Assembly (NCBI GenBank): GCA_028583405.1
Contig: CM053253.1
Location: forward strand, 5,694,296 to 5,758,295
Reading direction: 5' to 3'
Source of the DNA: Pogonophryne albipinna
Taxonomy: Eukaryota; Chordata; Actinopteri; Perciformes; Artedidraconidae
Length of the DNA stretch: 64,000 nucleotides
The notes beneath the pieces are model-generated. The model saw nothing but the letters and a program-made list of their open reading frames with translations. It had not been told where the DNA came from and made no database searches. Position 1 is the stretch's first letter; the number at the start of each line of letters is the position of its first letter. Positions 1-11,760 of the stretch are shown in pieces. Both the position numbers and the translations under genes were made by a program.

Positions 1-930
1 AAGCGCAGAAAGAACATACTATTACGATTTATATTTATTTATTGTCTCAGTACTCGCATACATTAAAACAAAATGTGTCCTCTGCGTTTAACCCAGCCGC
101 AGCGCAGCGCCCGGGGACCAAATCTGGTTCCAAATTCCGTCACGTTTTACAACCTGAAGATACAAAACACATATTTCTGTTATAACAACAATACTTTTAA
201 TAACATAGCCGTAACAGTAGGCCTAACAGTGTAACACTTGTTACCGATACAGTAAACAGTATTTAAATAAATGAACGAACTGTATGCCAATAATTGCCTT
301 AGCCCCAGATGTTCCCACATTGCTCCTATTATTTTCACTATTCGGATCAAATTGAAAAACTAATATAAAAAACAATTCGGTTGCTTGCTTGCAACTATTT
401 TCCAAGCAAAGTAAGTGCACGATTTTATCATGTGTAACGTTACTGTTTAAACGGCGGATAAAGCAGCTTCATCATGGCAACTTGACAACAGCTAAGCTAG
501 GCTACTACTTACAGCATCCAGGTGACTTTTCAGAGTTGTTGTGCCACCTTGGTAGGCCAGATTCTTGTCGCATATTTGGCACACTGCCTTCTTCTTACCG
601 TCGTCCAATTTAAAATGGTCCCACACAGCTGAAGTCTTCGGCATTTTGTGTTCAGGTGTGTGAAGCGAGGTGAAGCGTGACGTTTGCGTTCGTGACTGAG
701 TGAACGCGATGTCAGGAGCCCAGGCTGAGATTGTATATATTTCCGCATTTTAACAGTGCAACTAAAAAGTATAAATATAGTATAAGAATATGGCAATTCG
801 ACTTTATTGATAGCATACATTTAGGAAAGAAATTATTTAAAAAAAAGAATATCCGAATAATGAAATTGAAACCCGAATAGTTGGCCAACGAACGAATATT
901 CGAATAGTCGAATATTCGGGTACAGCCTTA
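1..930 (-). mobile_element. hAT-type DNA transposon, 5' part, running off the window
   Basis: The right edge near 930 reads, on the minus strand, as a hAT-like terminus (TAAGGCTGTACCCGAATATT) followed by several ATTCG-type motifs. Inside, at 644-513 on the minus strand, is a BED zinc-finger coding exon. Bases about 60-137 resemble the SINE-like repeat also seen at 34205-34500, so the element is probably mosaic. The other terminus was not identified and may lie before base 1. The hAT assignment rests on the terminus style plus the BED exon; the left limit is uncertain. Confidence 0.6.
513..644 (-). CDS. BED zinc-finger first exon of a hAT transposase
   Basis: A 44-codon open exon starts with ATG at 644 (minus strand) and ends at 513 just before a good splice donor (GTAAGT). 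It begins MPKTSAVWDHF and carries C-x2-C (CQIC) followed by TLKSHLD, the order W..F, CxxC, H expected of the N-terminal BED DNA-binding zinc finger of hAT transposases and ZBED proteins. No frameshift or stop interrupts the exon. No downstream exon was recognised toward base 1, so it is either the start of a spliced transposase gene leaving the window or a relic kept in a non-autonomous copy. It is not thought to be a host gene, because it sits next to a hAT-like terminus. Confidence 0.6.
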
Positions 931-3879
931 GTGTCTGTGCGTCATTTGTCAGCAGATCCACAGACACAATGACCTGAACTTGCTCTTACCACCACACTCT
1001 TGAAAAATAGCCTGACACAAGTGGAAAAAAGAGAGTTATGACTAACGGATTTCACTGTTTAATGTCATGTCTCTATGAAATTTCTCCCCTGATGATGAGT
1101 CTGCTAGGAAATCCATGATCTCAGGAGAGGGGGGGGGGGGGATTGGTTGGGTAGTTTCCAGGTGTATCAACATCAGCTACATGTTTATCACCCCATGGAT
1201 CAGGAAATGGGAGAAAAGAGTATTTCAACCACACAGCTGTGCGTTTGTCGTCATCTGGGGAATAAAGAAATGACTCTGTGTCCCTGTACAAATATTGGAA
1301 ATGAAGATGAGATAAAGGGAGGAATCAATGCTCTCCACATGCTCGCATAGCTGCGTTTTTGAAATGCTGAATCACACGTGGACAAGCATCTGCTTTTCAT
1401 TTGTTCCATCCCTCTCACTCACTCGCTGCCTCATACTCTCCCTTCTTTCTCTCCCCCTTCTCCGTCCTCCCTTCCCCTGTGTGCGGGGGCAGACTTCTGG
1501 TCGGGGCTGGGCCAGAACCGGGTCTAAGGCACAGGGCAGGAAATGCGTCAGTCCACCTCGATTTTTTTTTAAAGCAGGTTCAGAGGAAAGGGGAAAACCC
1601 AGAGGAGGTGATGTGTGCTGCTGACTGTGTTCTGACACCCTGAGTCACGACATTCATCCCTAAAAACTACTTCAAGCGTCAATAAAACTTAAAAGGACGA
1701 CACAATGTGGCACTAAAGAGGATTATTTAGTTGGATATTTCTGTATGACACAATTATAAGTGAAGAAGTGACACCACTATAAAGAAAATGGGTTGTTTCC
1801 TGGTTCCTAATTAGTGGAATAAAAAAGTGTTTTTAGCAAAGCTGAAATGATCAAAACAACATTTATTGACAAAAATGTCTTGCACCCATTTTCTTAAATA
1901 TGATGAATTATTTGTATATGATTGCAAGCTGAGACATTTGTGTAGAGCTGCCACAATTAAAACCACTAAGTTTACAGACAAAATGTTGCTATAAAACAAT
2001 TGTGTTAAATCAAATCAGTTACATTTCAAGCAGTAAATAAAAGTTGGTAGTTATAAAATGTGAGAATATGCTACTTTTTCTCAGTTGTAAATAGATTTTA
2101 TCTTAATATCTTTGGATTCAGGGTTTTGATTTGAAGTCTCTGGCACAGTCTTCTCTGGATAAAATCGTGACAGACATGTTGTTTATTCATTTAATGATTA
2201 ACTGAAAAGTTGATTTATTGTTAGGAAAATAATGGTTAGTCTCCCCAGATGTGAGCCATATTCTTGTCAACATTAACTAAACATACACATCAGCCTGAAT
2301 TCTATTTCTCACTGCTTCTTTGTAGTGTTTGTCCCTGGATAGTGTGGTTTTGGGCGAAAGATACCAATGAGTCGTGACTGGATTCAATTTTTCTCCTCAC
2401 AAATCTGTATAATTCCTTTCTTTTCTTTTCTCACTGAGTCTGGCAGAACTGCTGAGCTGTTACTCTCCAGAGAGTCATTTTCACTGCCATGTTTCTGCAT
2501 TGTTAACTGAAGTTCAGGCAGCTATCCCAAGCTTCACTTCTCCTGCATTGTGTTTTGCCCATGAAGTGTTCCTGGGTTCGTATTTCTCTCACGCAGTTCG
2601 AGGAAAAAAAAATCCCGGATCGTCTTCGTAACTTCATTTCCAGTCCCATTACAGGTGAAGCAATAACAATTTTGATGTCCCATAGTTTCCAGTATCCTCT
2701 CTGGTTTGTTCTGCTTCCTCACTGATAGTGTCAGGGTTAGCTTGTTTAGCTTTCAGGTCCAAAGAGGGATGGGGAGGAGTTGCAGGTCACAGAAGCCAAA
2801 GGGTGACGTCAGGAGTGTGTTTCTGACCTCAGACCAGAGGAAACACCTGGGGGAAACCAAGCAGGACGTGACATCTCTCCTGTTGTCTTTCACTGTCTCT
2901 GAGTCAGCTGATTTGACCCTATGACGTTGACATGATGTCTGAATAAGCACCATCTCCACATGCTTACATCAACTGTAAATCTGTAGCGTTTCCAAACATA
3001 ATCATAATCAGGCTTGGGGAGTGACATACATATATATATATACACATATCTACAGAAGAAAGGACATCAACTACAAACAATGCTCAATATAAAATGTTAT
3101 AGTTAAGTTAAACTGTTCTACAAAAGACCAATATACTACAGCACTTCATGTGGAAGCAGATTGAGCTGTTGTATTTCTTTGCTAGCCATCTCTGGAGCTT
3201 TCAGACAGGAAAGCGCTGAATGCTTCACACGTCTGGTATGTCTTTCTAGTGCAAGCCAAGCTGCATGTTTAGCCCACAAAAATGCCGGGAAGACTCCCAG
3301 CTCAGCCCCACCACATCACGCCTGTGTTTGTAGGGATTTTTACAGAGGGAATTTAGCTATTTCACTAAAATGTCAGGATGTTACACTGGATTAGTTTATT
3401 GGGATGAGAGTTTGGTTCCATTTGCTGGTTTCTTTCTGGGTATTCTGCCAAGAAAAAGGCAGCGAGGAGCTTCACGTCTGTAGGCTTTATTGTCTTCCTC
3501 CCGCCAATGAAATACATTGTCCAGGCCGGTTCTCACAGCCCAGGCCTCCTCTGGATCCTCCCTGTGTGTGTTCCCTCTTACGGCCCAAATATCTTCTTTG
3601 ACATTTCTGCGTGTTGCAGTCATGTCGGACCACCCTGGGTTATTATAAACCTGCGCCGCCAGCCGAGACCTCTCATATCCTGACCTTTCTCCGGCCTTTT
3701 TCTCCCGTTTACCCCCACCAATAAACAGCATCCCGACTCTTACAATACTATTGTGTATCCAACACATCCTCTAGCATCCAGAGTAATAATAAACACAAGA
3801 TTTGAGACTGTCCATTCAAGTCTGTTTCCCCTGAGCACAGGAAGCTCCACATACTCATCCAATTATTGGCCGAGGAGTG
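931..3879. other. Non-coding stretch with no supported gene
   Basis: Only short, overlapping open frames on both strands are present, none resembling a known family. There is a G-run near 1129-1141, a pyrimidine-rich stretch at about 1400-1480 and a short TA repeat near 3029-3042. I looked here for acap3 exon 1 (start codon, FEEC-like codons and a phase-2 donor) and did not find it. Confidence 0.6.
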
Positions 3880-3887
3880 GTGTTAAC

Positions 3888-4716
3888 TAGTGGTGCACAA
3901 TTCCTAATATCGGACCGATATTAGGAATTATGACGTCATCCCGATAAACCCGATAAAAGTATTAATAGCCCCGATAATATACAATATATTTTTTGGGTAA
4001 AAAAAAAGAAAAAGATACTGCGGTGTGGGTGGATTGGGATGAGGGGCGCTTGTTTTTCACTCGGCTCCTCCCGTTCTGACGGTACTGTGGTATTAGTGGT
4101 TTAGGAAGAGGGGAGTTTTTCACAAATCTAACTCATGCCTGGCTGTGACGTAAATGGTGTGCGGCCGTGAAGCCAGGACAGTAAACAAACATGTCGTCGG
4201 TAGTATGGGACTATTTCAGAGTTTCAGAGTTAGACAGTTCGCTTGCTATTTGTACAAATGCAATGCAGAAGTTCCACGAGGAGGGAAAAAGGCAACGAGC
4301 TATAATACTTCCAACCTGATTAGTCACCTGAAACATCGCCATCGCTACGATGGTGTGTTAAAAGCGTACGAAGACGCCTGCGCTGCTAAACTAGCGGTGA
4401 ATCCAAAGCCAGCTGCAAAGGCACCGGGGCTTTTACCTATCGACGAGGCTTTTGAAAAAGGCAAGAACTTTATTTGGGAAAATAAATATGGTCACTTTGA
4501 AGAGTCAAAACTGTTCTTGGCTTTGTTTTGTTCATAGTAGTAATGCTCATGTCATTTGCTCACTACTAGTCTTTTTTTTTACCACCAGGTGTGCAAAAAC
4601 TACAGGTACATTTAATATATATATATATATTATATTATTATCGGTTATCGGTATCGGTCTTGAGAAGCAGGAAGTTATCGGTATCGGTTTCAAAAAACCA
4701 ATATCGTGCATCCCTA
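3888..4716 (+). mobile_element. Non-autonomous hAT element with 8-bp target duplication
   Basis: The 829-base element has related ends: TAGTGGTGCACAATTCC on the left and, on the opposite strand at the right, TAGGGATGCACGATATTGG. It is flanked by GTGTTAAC (3880-3887) and GTGGTAAC (4717-4724), an 8-base duplication matching at 7 of 8 positions, the size typical of hAT insertions. Repeated TATCGG-type motifs lie just inside both ends. A broken BED zinc-finger coding segment lies in the middle, but there is no catalytic transposase domain, so the copy would have depended on transposase from elsewhere. Confidence 0.8.
4191..4537 (+). pseudogene. Frameshifted BED zinc-finger fragment of a hAT transposase
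   Basis: From ATG 4191 the frame reads MSSVVWDYFRVSE and reaches the first zinc cysteine at 4251-4253. The second cysteine (4259-4261) and the rest (RGGKKATSYNTSNLISHLKH) lie in another frame, open to 4537. The two cysteine codons are 8 instead of 9 bases apart, so one base has been lost inside the C-x2-C motif. The order W..F, CxxC, H-x(3-5)-H is that of BED fingers in hAT/ZBED proteins. After ENK the frame runs into unrelated sequence with no RNase H-like core. It is a dead transposase N-terminus inside the surrounding element. Confidence 0.7.
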
Positions 4717-4724
4717 GTGGTAAC

Positions 4725-6680
4725 GTGTTAGTTAGTTAGTGGTGTTGTGCTGAAAGGGTTAATCTGTGTCACATTTCCTCTACATGACCATCTTTGTAGG
4801 CTCTCGAAGTGGGCTGTGGTGGCCTAATTGTGCAGCACCCCCCAACTCTCCAACTATAGCTAATGGGGGATGGATGGAGTTGGCATTGCATTATGCATGG
4901 CGACTACACCCAGCTGGTTTGTCAAAAAGCCCAATTGCGGCCGATATTAAAGACCTTCTCCCTGCTGTTTGCCAGATTTAACAATCGTGCAGTGATCAGA
5001 CTTTTTAAACCTGGGGTCATCTCAGTTTGGATTGATTCAAAGCTCCAATTGCAAATAAGAAATGATATGGCACTTCAACCAAAGATCTTATTTGCTTTTG
5101 AAAGACTCATAGGAGTTTAGGGTTGGTTGAATTGGTAATGATGTTCTTAGCCCGGCTAGAATCCAAGTTAAGTTGGTTAGAGTTAGTTATCTCGGTAACT
5201 ATTGGATGCAAGGACTTTCTTGTTCTCAAATCAATGAATCCCACTGATCCCCTGATTTTTCATCTCGTGCCTGGCACTCTGGATTTGACTATATTGTTTT
5301 ATGATAAAATGTCTCAACAACAATCATGTAAAATACCGTGAAATAGTCCCCAGAGGATGAATCGAAATAACTTTGGTGATATGGCGCCTTCAGGAAATGT
5401 AACATTATCACCAAAACCAAATGTGACCTTTTATTATTGTTTTACGCCACCATCAATAAATTAAATTGTTAATTTGGCAAAGATATATATAAAAAAAAAG
5501 GCCACCAACATCTCAAAATTGAGAAGCTTTAAGATGAAATATCCTGCAGAATATTGAATTTGGATGTGATATTTGGTCATGTCAGGTTACAGACTGTTGC
5601 ATCACACCTGCAGTGCTCTGAGTTCACACAGATGTTTTAGGAGTGAGGGTGAAAGCAGGGATTGTGGTTTCTTCCTGTGTTGATATCAAAGAGGCAGTGG
5701 TTGTTTATGCGATTTCCAGAATGACTTCACCGCTGACCCCACAACAACTCAAGGTCGCGGCTGGCCAAATTCCCATTCATTGTCCTTTTTTCTTTTTGTT
5801 CCGGCTGCATTTCAGTTCAGCTTCCAAGAACTGAGCTGACAGCAGGAAGTTCAGGAGTAGAGAAGCACATGCTGCCAATTCACTGTAAATACTTTAGGCT
5901 GAGATTGACAGTGGCATTTATAGAAATGTCTTTCCTGTCTGTGTTCATTGTCTTTTATACACAGTTTATGTAGCTCTTTGTCTGGACTGATTGTCATCTC
6001 TACAGTCTCCTGGATCCATGGTTGTTTGGTTCATCACAGAATAAGGATATATAAATAACTAATAACGATCCAACCACAAAATCCAGAGAGGCTTTTAGGA
6101 CATGGACGGTCTGAGGCAAACTCAAGGAAGCAACCACATTCATTATTTTATCCTTCAAGACATCATTTCATTCTCAGATTTAGAAGAGAGCTAAAGTTGG
6201 CCTGCACAAATAATCTAAATGTTGTGGTCTCGTGCAGTAAGCACAATATTTGGATATTTAATATTGGAATATTGCATGCTGCAGAGAAGTCCTGCACTAC
6301 AAAAGATATTCTAAAGATTTAAACAATCCCTATTTTCCCTTTCCTGTAGTTTGTTATATAGGTTTTAGTGCATGTAAATGGTCTGCAAAGGCTACAACCC
6401 CTATGTTTCAAACATTCCTTGTTTGGTACAGATCATGTCATGATCATTTTAATGTCTTTCAGTGCACATTTTAAATAGAGTTTCAAAAATGATCATTCCC
6501 CTAATATTTCAAACATATCGCACTTGCTCAGTCAAATAAACCAAATTGTATTTTTTTCCACAATTGTGCAACCTATAATCTTCAGTTTATTGTTAGTCAT
6601 ACTTATTAACATGACACCTGACAGAGACGAGATGTCATGAAATGTGTCAATGTCTCTATGGCTAAATGTTGTGAAACCCT
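4725..6680. other. Non-coding stretch with no supported gene
   Basis: AT-rich sequence with only short incidental frames. No inverted-repeat element, LINE tail or exon was recognised. It may contain old decayed repeats that cannot be classified by eye. Confidence 0.5.
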
Positions 6681-7672
6681 TAGTGCTGCGTACCTGGACT
6701 CACATTCAGGTTCATGTCCGTACTCAAGTCCAGAGGTTCAGGTCCGGACTTATAAGTCCGGACCTGAACCCATGGCTTGTGTAAAGTTGTGTGAGTAACT
6801 AAAGTGAACTTATTGTGAGCTAATTATCAATTGAAAATAAACTCATAATCAACTCAAATTCAAACTCGTCAGGTTTATTGTCCTCCCTTCCAACTTGTGT
6901 CTACATTTCTCTACAAAGTACAAATGTAAAAAAAAAACTTTTTGCCACTTAGTCTACACATGACTTATGACAGCAACTACAGTGAACTACTACAAAGTTC
7001 AAACATTTATTTCATTTACCAAACTAAAGTAACCAAACAGTCCCTGAGCTGACTGAGCCTAAATCCCTAAAACGTTGCTGAAAGGTAGAGTGTAGAGTAG
7101 ATTATACGCATTACACTGTTACACACCTACTATACAGTATACACTGTAGTGACAGTCAGAGTGTACTGTACTGTCTGTACACCATGTCTTTTCTACAACT
7201 CTACATGTGTACATTATACAGTACATACTACATACATAGTGATGTACATACATACAATTTTGATACAAATGTCATACATAGTTAACTTAAGCATCTAACA
7301 TCTATGTCACTTGGACAGTGAGGAGACTGTGGACTGTCAAAACTCAAGACACCATGTCTAAGCCAATCACATCGCTAGCTTCCCTTGACGTCACACAGAT
7401 CTCGCGAGCAGTTGCGATATTTTGCGAGACTTCGTGAGTTCAGTAATGGCCGCCATATCAGAAGCCGACACGATGTTTTTCGTCTTTTCTCAGCGCAAAT
7501 TTCTCGATCTATGGAAGGTTTTAGATGGTTTAGAACAAAAAGGAGAATATACGTAAGTGCTAGTTTTTTTGCGAGTCCAAGTACCGGTTCCCGACGTTCC
7601 GGATTTAACCGGACTTGAACCGAAACTTTTTACAAGTCCAGTACCGGTTCGGCGTACCGGTACGCAGCACTA
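6681..7672 (+). mobile_element. Inverted-repeat DNA element with GTACGCAGCACTA-type ends
   Basis: The 992-base segment is bounded by TAGTGCTGCGTACC at the left and its exact reverse complement at the right. Sub-terminal regions repeat AAGTCC, GTACCGG and GGACTTGAACC motifs on both sides. A perfect 36-base palindrome lies at 6735-6770. No clear 8-base duplication flanks it, so the superfamily is uncertain; hAT-like by the style of its ends. A short open frame at 7446-7553 beginning MAAISEADTMFFVFSQRKF ends at a donor-like ACGTAAGT and might be the first exon of the parent transposase. Confidence 0.65.
7446..7556 (+). pseudogene. Possible first-exon remnant in the inverted-repeat element
   Basis: A 36-codon frame starts at ATG 7446 in the context GTAATGG and stops at TAA 7554, where the stop overlaps a GTAAGT donor-like site. 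The peptide starts MAAISEADTMFFVFSQRKF and continues through LDLWKVLDGLEQKGEYT. It has no family hallmark I can name. The intact start, open frame and overlapping donor suggest a 5' coding exon carried in a non-autonomous element. Chance is not excluded. Confidence 0.3.
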
Positions 7673-9345
7673 CCCAGGATGTACCACCAATCAAATGCGC
7701 TCTAAAAGCTGCGCGTTATAAAGGAAAAAGAGAAACATCAGCAGCCAGTTAAGTGAGGGAGATGTTGCTTTTCAGACACTTTCATACGACTGTCTTCGGT
7801 ATTGAAATCCATCCAGCAGCCTGACTACAGAGTGAAAGGTGATATTGTGCAGAAGACGTCTGTTCCACAGCTGACCTGTAGTTAAAGCTTTGAAATATTA
7901 GTGGAAAGGCTGACACAGGAAAAGAAAACGCTCCCAGATCCAGGACGGAAACGTTCTTCCACATTACGGGCATCAGGGCTTTTAATTGTAGACTTCAAAC
8001 ATGTGCAAAGCAGAAATAATTCCACTTTAACTTTCAAGCTTATAACTCCGACTCCACTCGGGTCGCGTACCCTTAAACCTGGCTGTCTGAGTCGAAGCTA
8101 AAATTAGATAATCCAGATGTTTTGCCATTCGTCTGCTTCGCAAAATCCCTGAGCCAGACAGAGTTATAAATGGAAATAACATCACTTTCCTTATTTTAGA
8201 CATAAAAAAACGTCTTTGGACGACTTCAATGAGATAAAAAGCATCAGTGTTTGTCATGATGGCATATTCTGTGCTTTAAATAGCATTTTAAATCACATGA
8301 GTTTGCTTTATTTCAAATGATGTGGATGTCTTGTTGGTGGTTGAGGAAGTATTTAGACGTATTAAGTAAAAGTACTAATACCCCACTGTAAATGCTCCTT
8401 TACGTAAATGTCCTGCAGTGCTAATGGTGTTCAACCACATGTTTTTAAGTATGAAATATGAAATGTACAAGTGCTCTGTGTAGAAAAATGTCCCCTCTGG
8501 CTGTTATACAATTATTGATTACATCAAAAGGTCATTATTACATTAATGTCAAAGCAGGATTTGACTGCTATAGTTGGTTGAAGTTAGTGTATCCATTTTT
8601 TTATTTAAACTGCAACTAGTTATTATTTTCAATTATGTTATTAGTTAATTTACTTTAAATAATGACCCAAAGTGTTTGTTTTGTCAAACCTTTATCTACC
8701 TAAAATACATTTAAATTAAATAAGTGAAAGGAAATGCTGCAAATGTTTACATTGGAGTAGCATTATCAAAATATTACAAAAATAATCAACAAATCGTTTT
8801 TGTTTTACTTTTATAAGTAAAAAGTGTTAGGGTAGTTTTAATTTGTATACCTGTACATCATATTTTATGAATTCTAAGTATCTTTTGAGTACTCTCCCTG
8901 AGCAGTAGGGGAGTAGAAGTAGAAAGTGCCATATAAAAAGTACTTCTGTACATGTTTAAACAGATCTGTTAGCACTAACTGATTCAAATTTGAATGTCAA
9001 CTGACAAGATTTGAAAAAGAGCGGGAAAAGCGTCTTCAGCTGTTGCAGTTGGTCAGCAGCAGCCTGTCTCTCTGAAGGGAACCGGGTGAGACAAGCGGAG
9101 TGTGTTTTTCTTTTGGCACGCTAACCCACTTCTGAGCTGCTGAGCCTGTAGTGGGATGAGGGGGAGTTTAGGGGGAGTGGAGGGCAGCTGCTCCTCCCTG
9201 CAGGGTCGGGTCGCTCACAATGTCTCTGAGGGGTCAGGAGTCAGGATCTACTCTGTGTGCACAAGGTGTGAAAGCGCTGCTAGTGCATTCACTTCTCCAG
9301 AGGAATAAGGTGCTGAAAAATATGATTTGCCAATATCTCAGACCA
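7673..9345. other. Non-coding stretch with no supported gene
   Basis: No exon or clear element was recognised. About 9030-9260 is more GC- and G-rich than its surroundings. I checked it as a possible promoter or first exon of acap3 and saw no supporting reading frame. Confidence 0.5.
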
Positions 9346-10074
9346 ATAGAGTGGTGCAGGAACGAATCCTAAAACCTGGAAGTGAGTTAGCATTTGACCA
9401 CTTCCGGTTCCCTCGTCTCAGAGTCAACAGTTTTTTGGACATGTTTTTTGGAAAATAGCTGGAAATAAGGTCTGTGGTTGACACAAATTTAAGAGACGGA
9501 TCACGTTTTGTTCTACGACATTAAATCCATCAGCAGTGACCCCACTGGTGATTTCTGAAGAGTTTACGTGTCTGAAAAACGATGGTTGTTACCAAGTGGC
9601 TGAATAGGACTACAGAAGTCGTCGAGGACGTTGTACGTCAATACGCCGAACACGTAAACACTCCCGCTAAGTTTGCCCTGTTCTGCTTGAAAGCAAGTAC
9701 CTGTGCTCTTGCAAACTGTTAAAACAAACGCTTCAACTTGTAAAATGTTGAGTCTATTTTTGAATATCGATCTTAAGTTGGCGTGACGTTGAAGTCGTGC
9801 GACCCTGCTGTACTCGGCTGTAGTTCGTTTATAGCATAATGTTAGCTTCTGGCGATTAGATTTATGATTCAAAAATTATGAAAGTAGGGTAGACATGTGG
9901 AGATTATCCGGCTGAACAAAACGTGCATTTATCAAACAGGTTCGTTTTCCACAGATCTTATTTTTTACAATATTCCAAAATCCTATGGAGAAATCCCTTT
10001 TTTGTCGAGGGAACCAACGCGCAGCTTACTTCCGGGTCGGCCTCCAATAATACGTCATCACTGCACCACTCTAT
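9346..10074 (+). mobile_element. Short inverted-repeat element, copy 1
   Basis: Ends are ATAGAGTGGTGCAG on the left and TGCACCACTCTAT on the right, near-perfect inverted repeats, over 729 bases. Sub-terminal AACCTGGAAGTGAGTTAGC and ACTTCCGG motifs recur in the copies at 13791 and about 22000. No open frame of note lies inside. It is a non-autonomous DNA element of undetermined superfamily. Confidence 0.65.
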
Positions 10075-10959
10075 TGTGGCCCTGTTATTATATATCATAT
10101 ATATATTTTTTCAAGTCATGTGGTCCTCCTATGATATGATTTAGGGTCGTCTCTGACCACAGCTACATAACACCAATCAGGAAAACCAGCACTAAATTGT
10201 ATTTGTGATTTCTTTGTTGACGTTTTAATTCACATTGGTTCTTTAGGCGGTTAAAGTGTCTAGAATCTAAGTATTATGAGTTATATTTCAAATTAGAAAA
10301 TGATGGGGGGATTTGTAATTTCTGGCATAGGACTGGTCACATACACAGTATACAAATATACTCAACACTGGTATTAATCAATAAGTCATGTTGGTATAAG
10401 CGTTGGTCTTTAAAAACTCATTAGTTAAGCCTTTACTTTACACATTTGAATTATGTTTGTGGCTTTGTTGGATTACGCCAACACCAAAGGTTGTTTTTAG
10501 AGTTTTGGAGTTTGCTTTCTGAGAGGACGGGCTGCTGCTTTTTCTGTCAGGATTTATGTGCTGTGGTTTTCATCGTGCAAAGAAGCAAAACACAGCCAAC
10601 CAGAGTAGGAAAGGGAGGGATGGAGGAAGAGGATGATGAAGAGGAAGGATCAGACAGCTCAACCTGCCGCCAGACCAGATATCTCCTTCAGTTAGAGAAA
10701 CATCAGGAGTGTTGATTTTGGGAGACGTCTTGCAGTCTGGAGAGGAATATGTATCGTCAGCCAAGTTCCCCTTTTCCTCTTCTGTCAATCTCTGGCTATG
10801 TTTTCCCTTTCGTTCTTTCCCGTCCAGACATCTCTAGATGTTCTGATGTTGCAGTCGTGCCGATTCTGTACGTTTCATAATCCGATCCCACTTAAAGCTC
10901 TGGAAAATTCCTTACAGAGAAAACATGGCAGCCTGATGTTTTCACAATTGCATAGTAAT

Positions 10960-11760
10960 CCGAAATCCTTTATTCGTCCCTCAACAGGGAAGTTTACATT
11001 AGGCGCATTCACACCGCAGTACTTTTCCCACAAAGGTTCATGAGAACTTAGTTCATGAGAACTCTTTTGTCGCGTTCACACCAAAAAGAGCCGGTACTAA
11101 AATTAGTTCATGAGAACCTTTTTACCCCCACGGGCTCTCTGTGAGAAAAGAGCTATATTTCTGATTGGCTGGGCGGATTGCAAACCACGCCCCGTAAAAC
11201 TCCCAAAAAGTTGTGTGAAGCCGCCATTTTATTATCCTCGCATTAGCATTATTAGCATTAGCATTAGCCCAGCGCAGAAACGCAGAGAGACTAACTTATG
11301 GCAACACAAAATAAAACATGGGAGCGGTGAAGATGAGGATGTGTCGGCGTTCTGGCGATTTACTCGGAAGGCTTCAGTAGAAGCTGCTGGGAGTCCCAGC
11401 AGCTTCTACTGAAGCCAGTCCCCAACTCCGGGGACTTCCGGCCGGGGACTTCGGGTGGCAGTATACGCCGTGAAGTGGTTTGCGGCCTGCCAGTAAACCC
11501 AAAGCAGAAGAAGAAGAAGTGACGTCAGCGGCTTCATTTGCCTAATCCTCCCCCAGGGACTTATTCCGGTGTGAACGCGAGCTGTACTTAGTTCATGAGA
11601 ACTAAAGAGTTCTCATGAACTAAGTTCTCATGAACCTTTGTGGGAAAAGTACTGCAGTGTGAATGCGCCTAATGTTACAGTAAAGGGTATAGTACAGATG
11701 AAGACAAAATAAAAGAGTAGACTAACATATTAAATAAAGAGGCAAGCACATAGTAAAGAA
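10960..11760 (-). mobile_element. LINE 3' tail split by a Harbinger-like element
   Basis: The sequence just left of the inserted element (TCCTTTATTCGTCCCTCAAC, about 10968-10987) and just right of it (ACAGTAAAGGGTATAGTACA, from about 11677) together resemble the antisense 3' end of a fish non-LTR retrotransposon, of the same style as that near 18815. No coding part of the LINE is recognisable here. Confidence 0.45.
10995..11672 (+). mobile_element. Long-inverted-repeat element, Harbinger-like
   Basis: The left arm from about 10995 (CATTAGGCGCATTCACACC, then a stretch containing CAGTACTTTTCCCACAAAGG) is repeated in reverse complement ending at about 11672. A palindromic motif around GTTCATGAGAAC recurs about six times in both sub-terminal regions. 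The GCGTTCACACC / GGTGTGAACGCG style is typical of fish PIF/Harbinger-type MITEs, but the 3-base target duplication could not be fixed because the flanks extend the inverted repeat. A 47-base near-perfect hairpin sits at 11370-11416. Confidence 0.6.

Noticed and set aside
3396..3767. 123-residue minus-strand frame
   Set aside because: No domain, low-complexity basic composition, no splice or promoter support; expected by chance in this length.
9030..9260. G-rich stretch as promoter or exon 1 of acap3
   Set aside because: No reading frame matching the expected 16 residues and no donor in the right phase.
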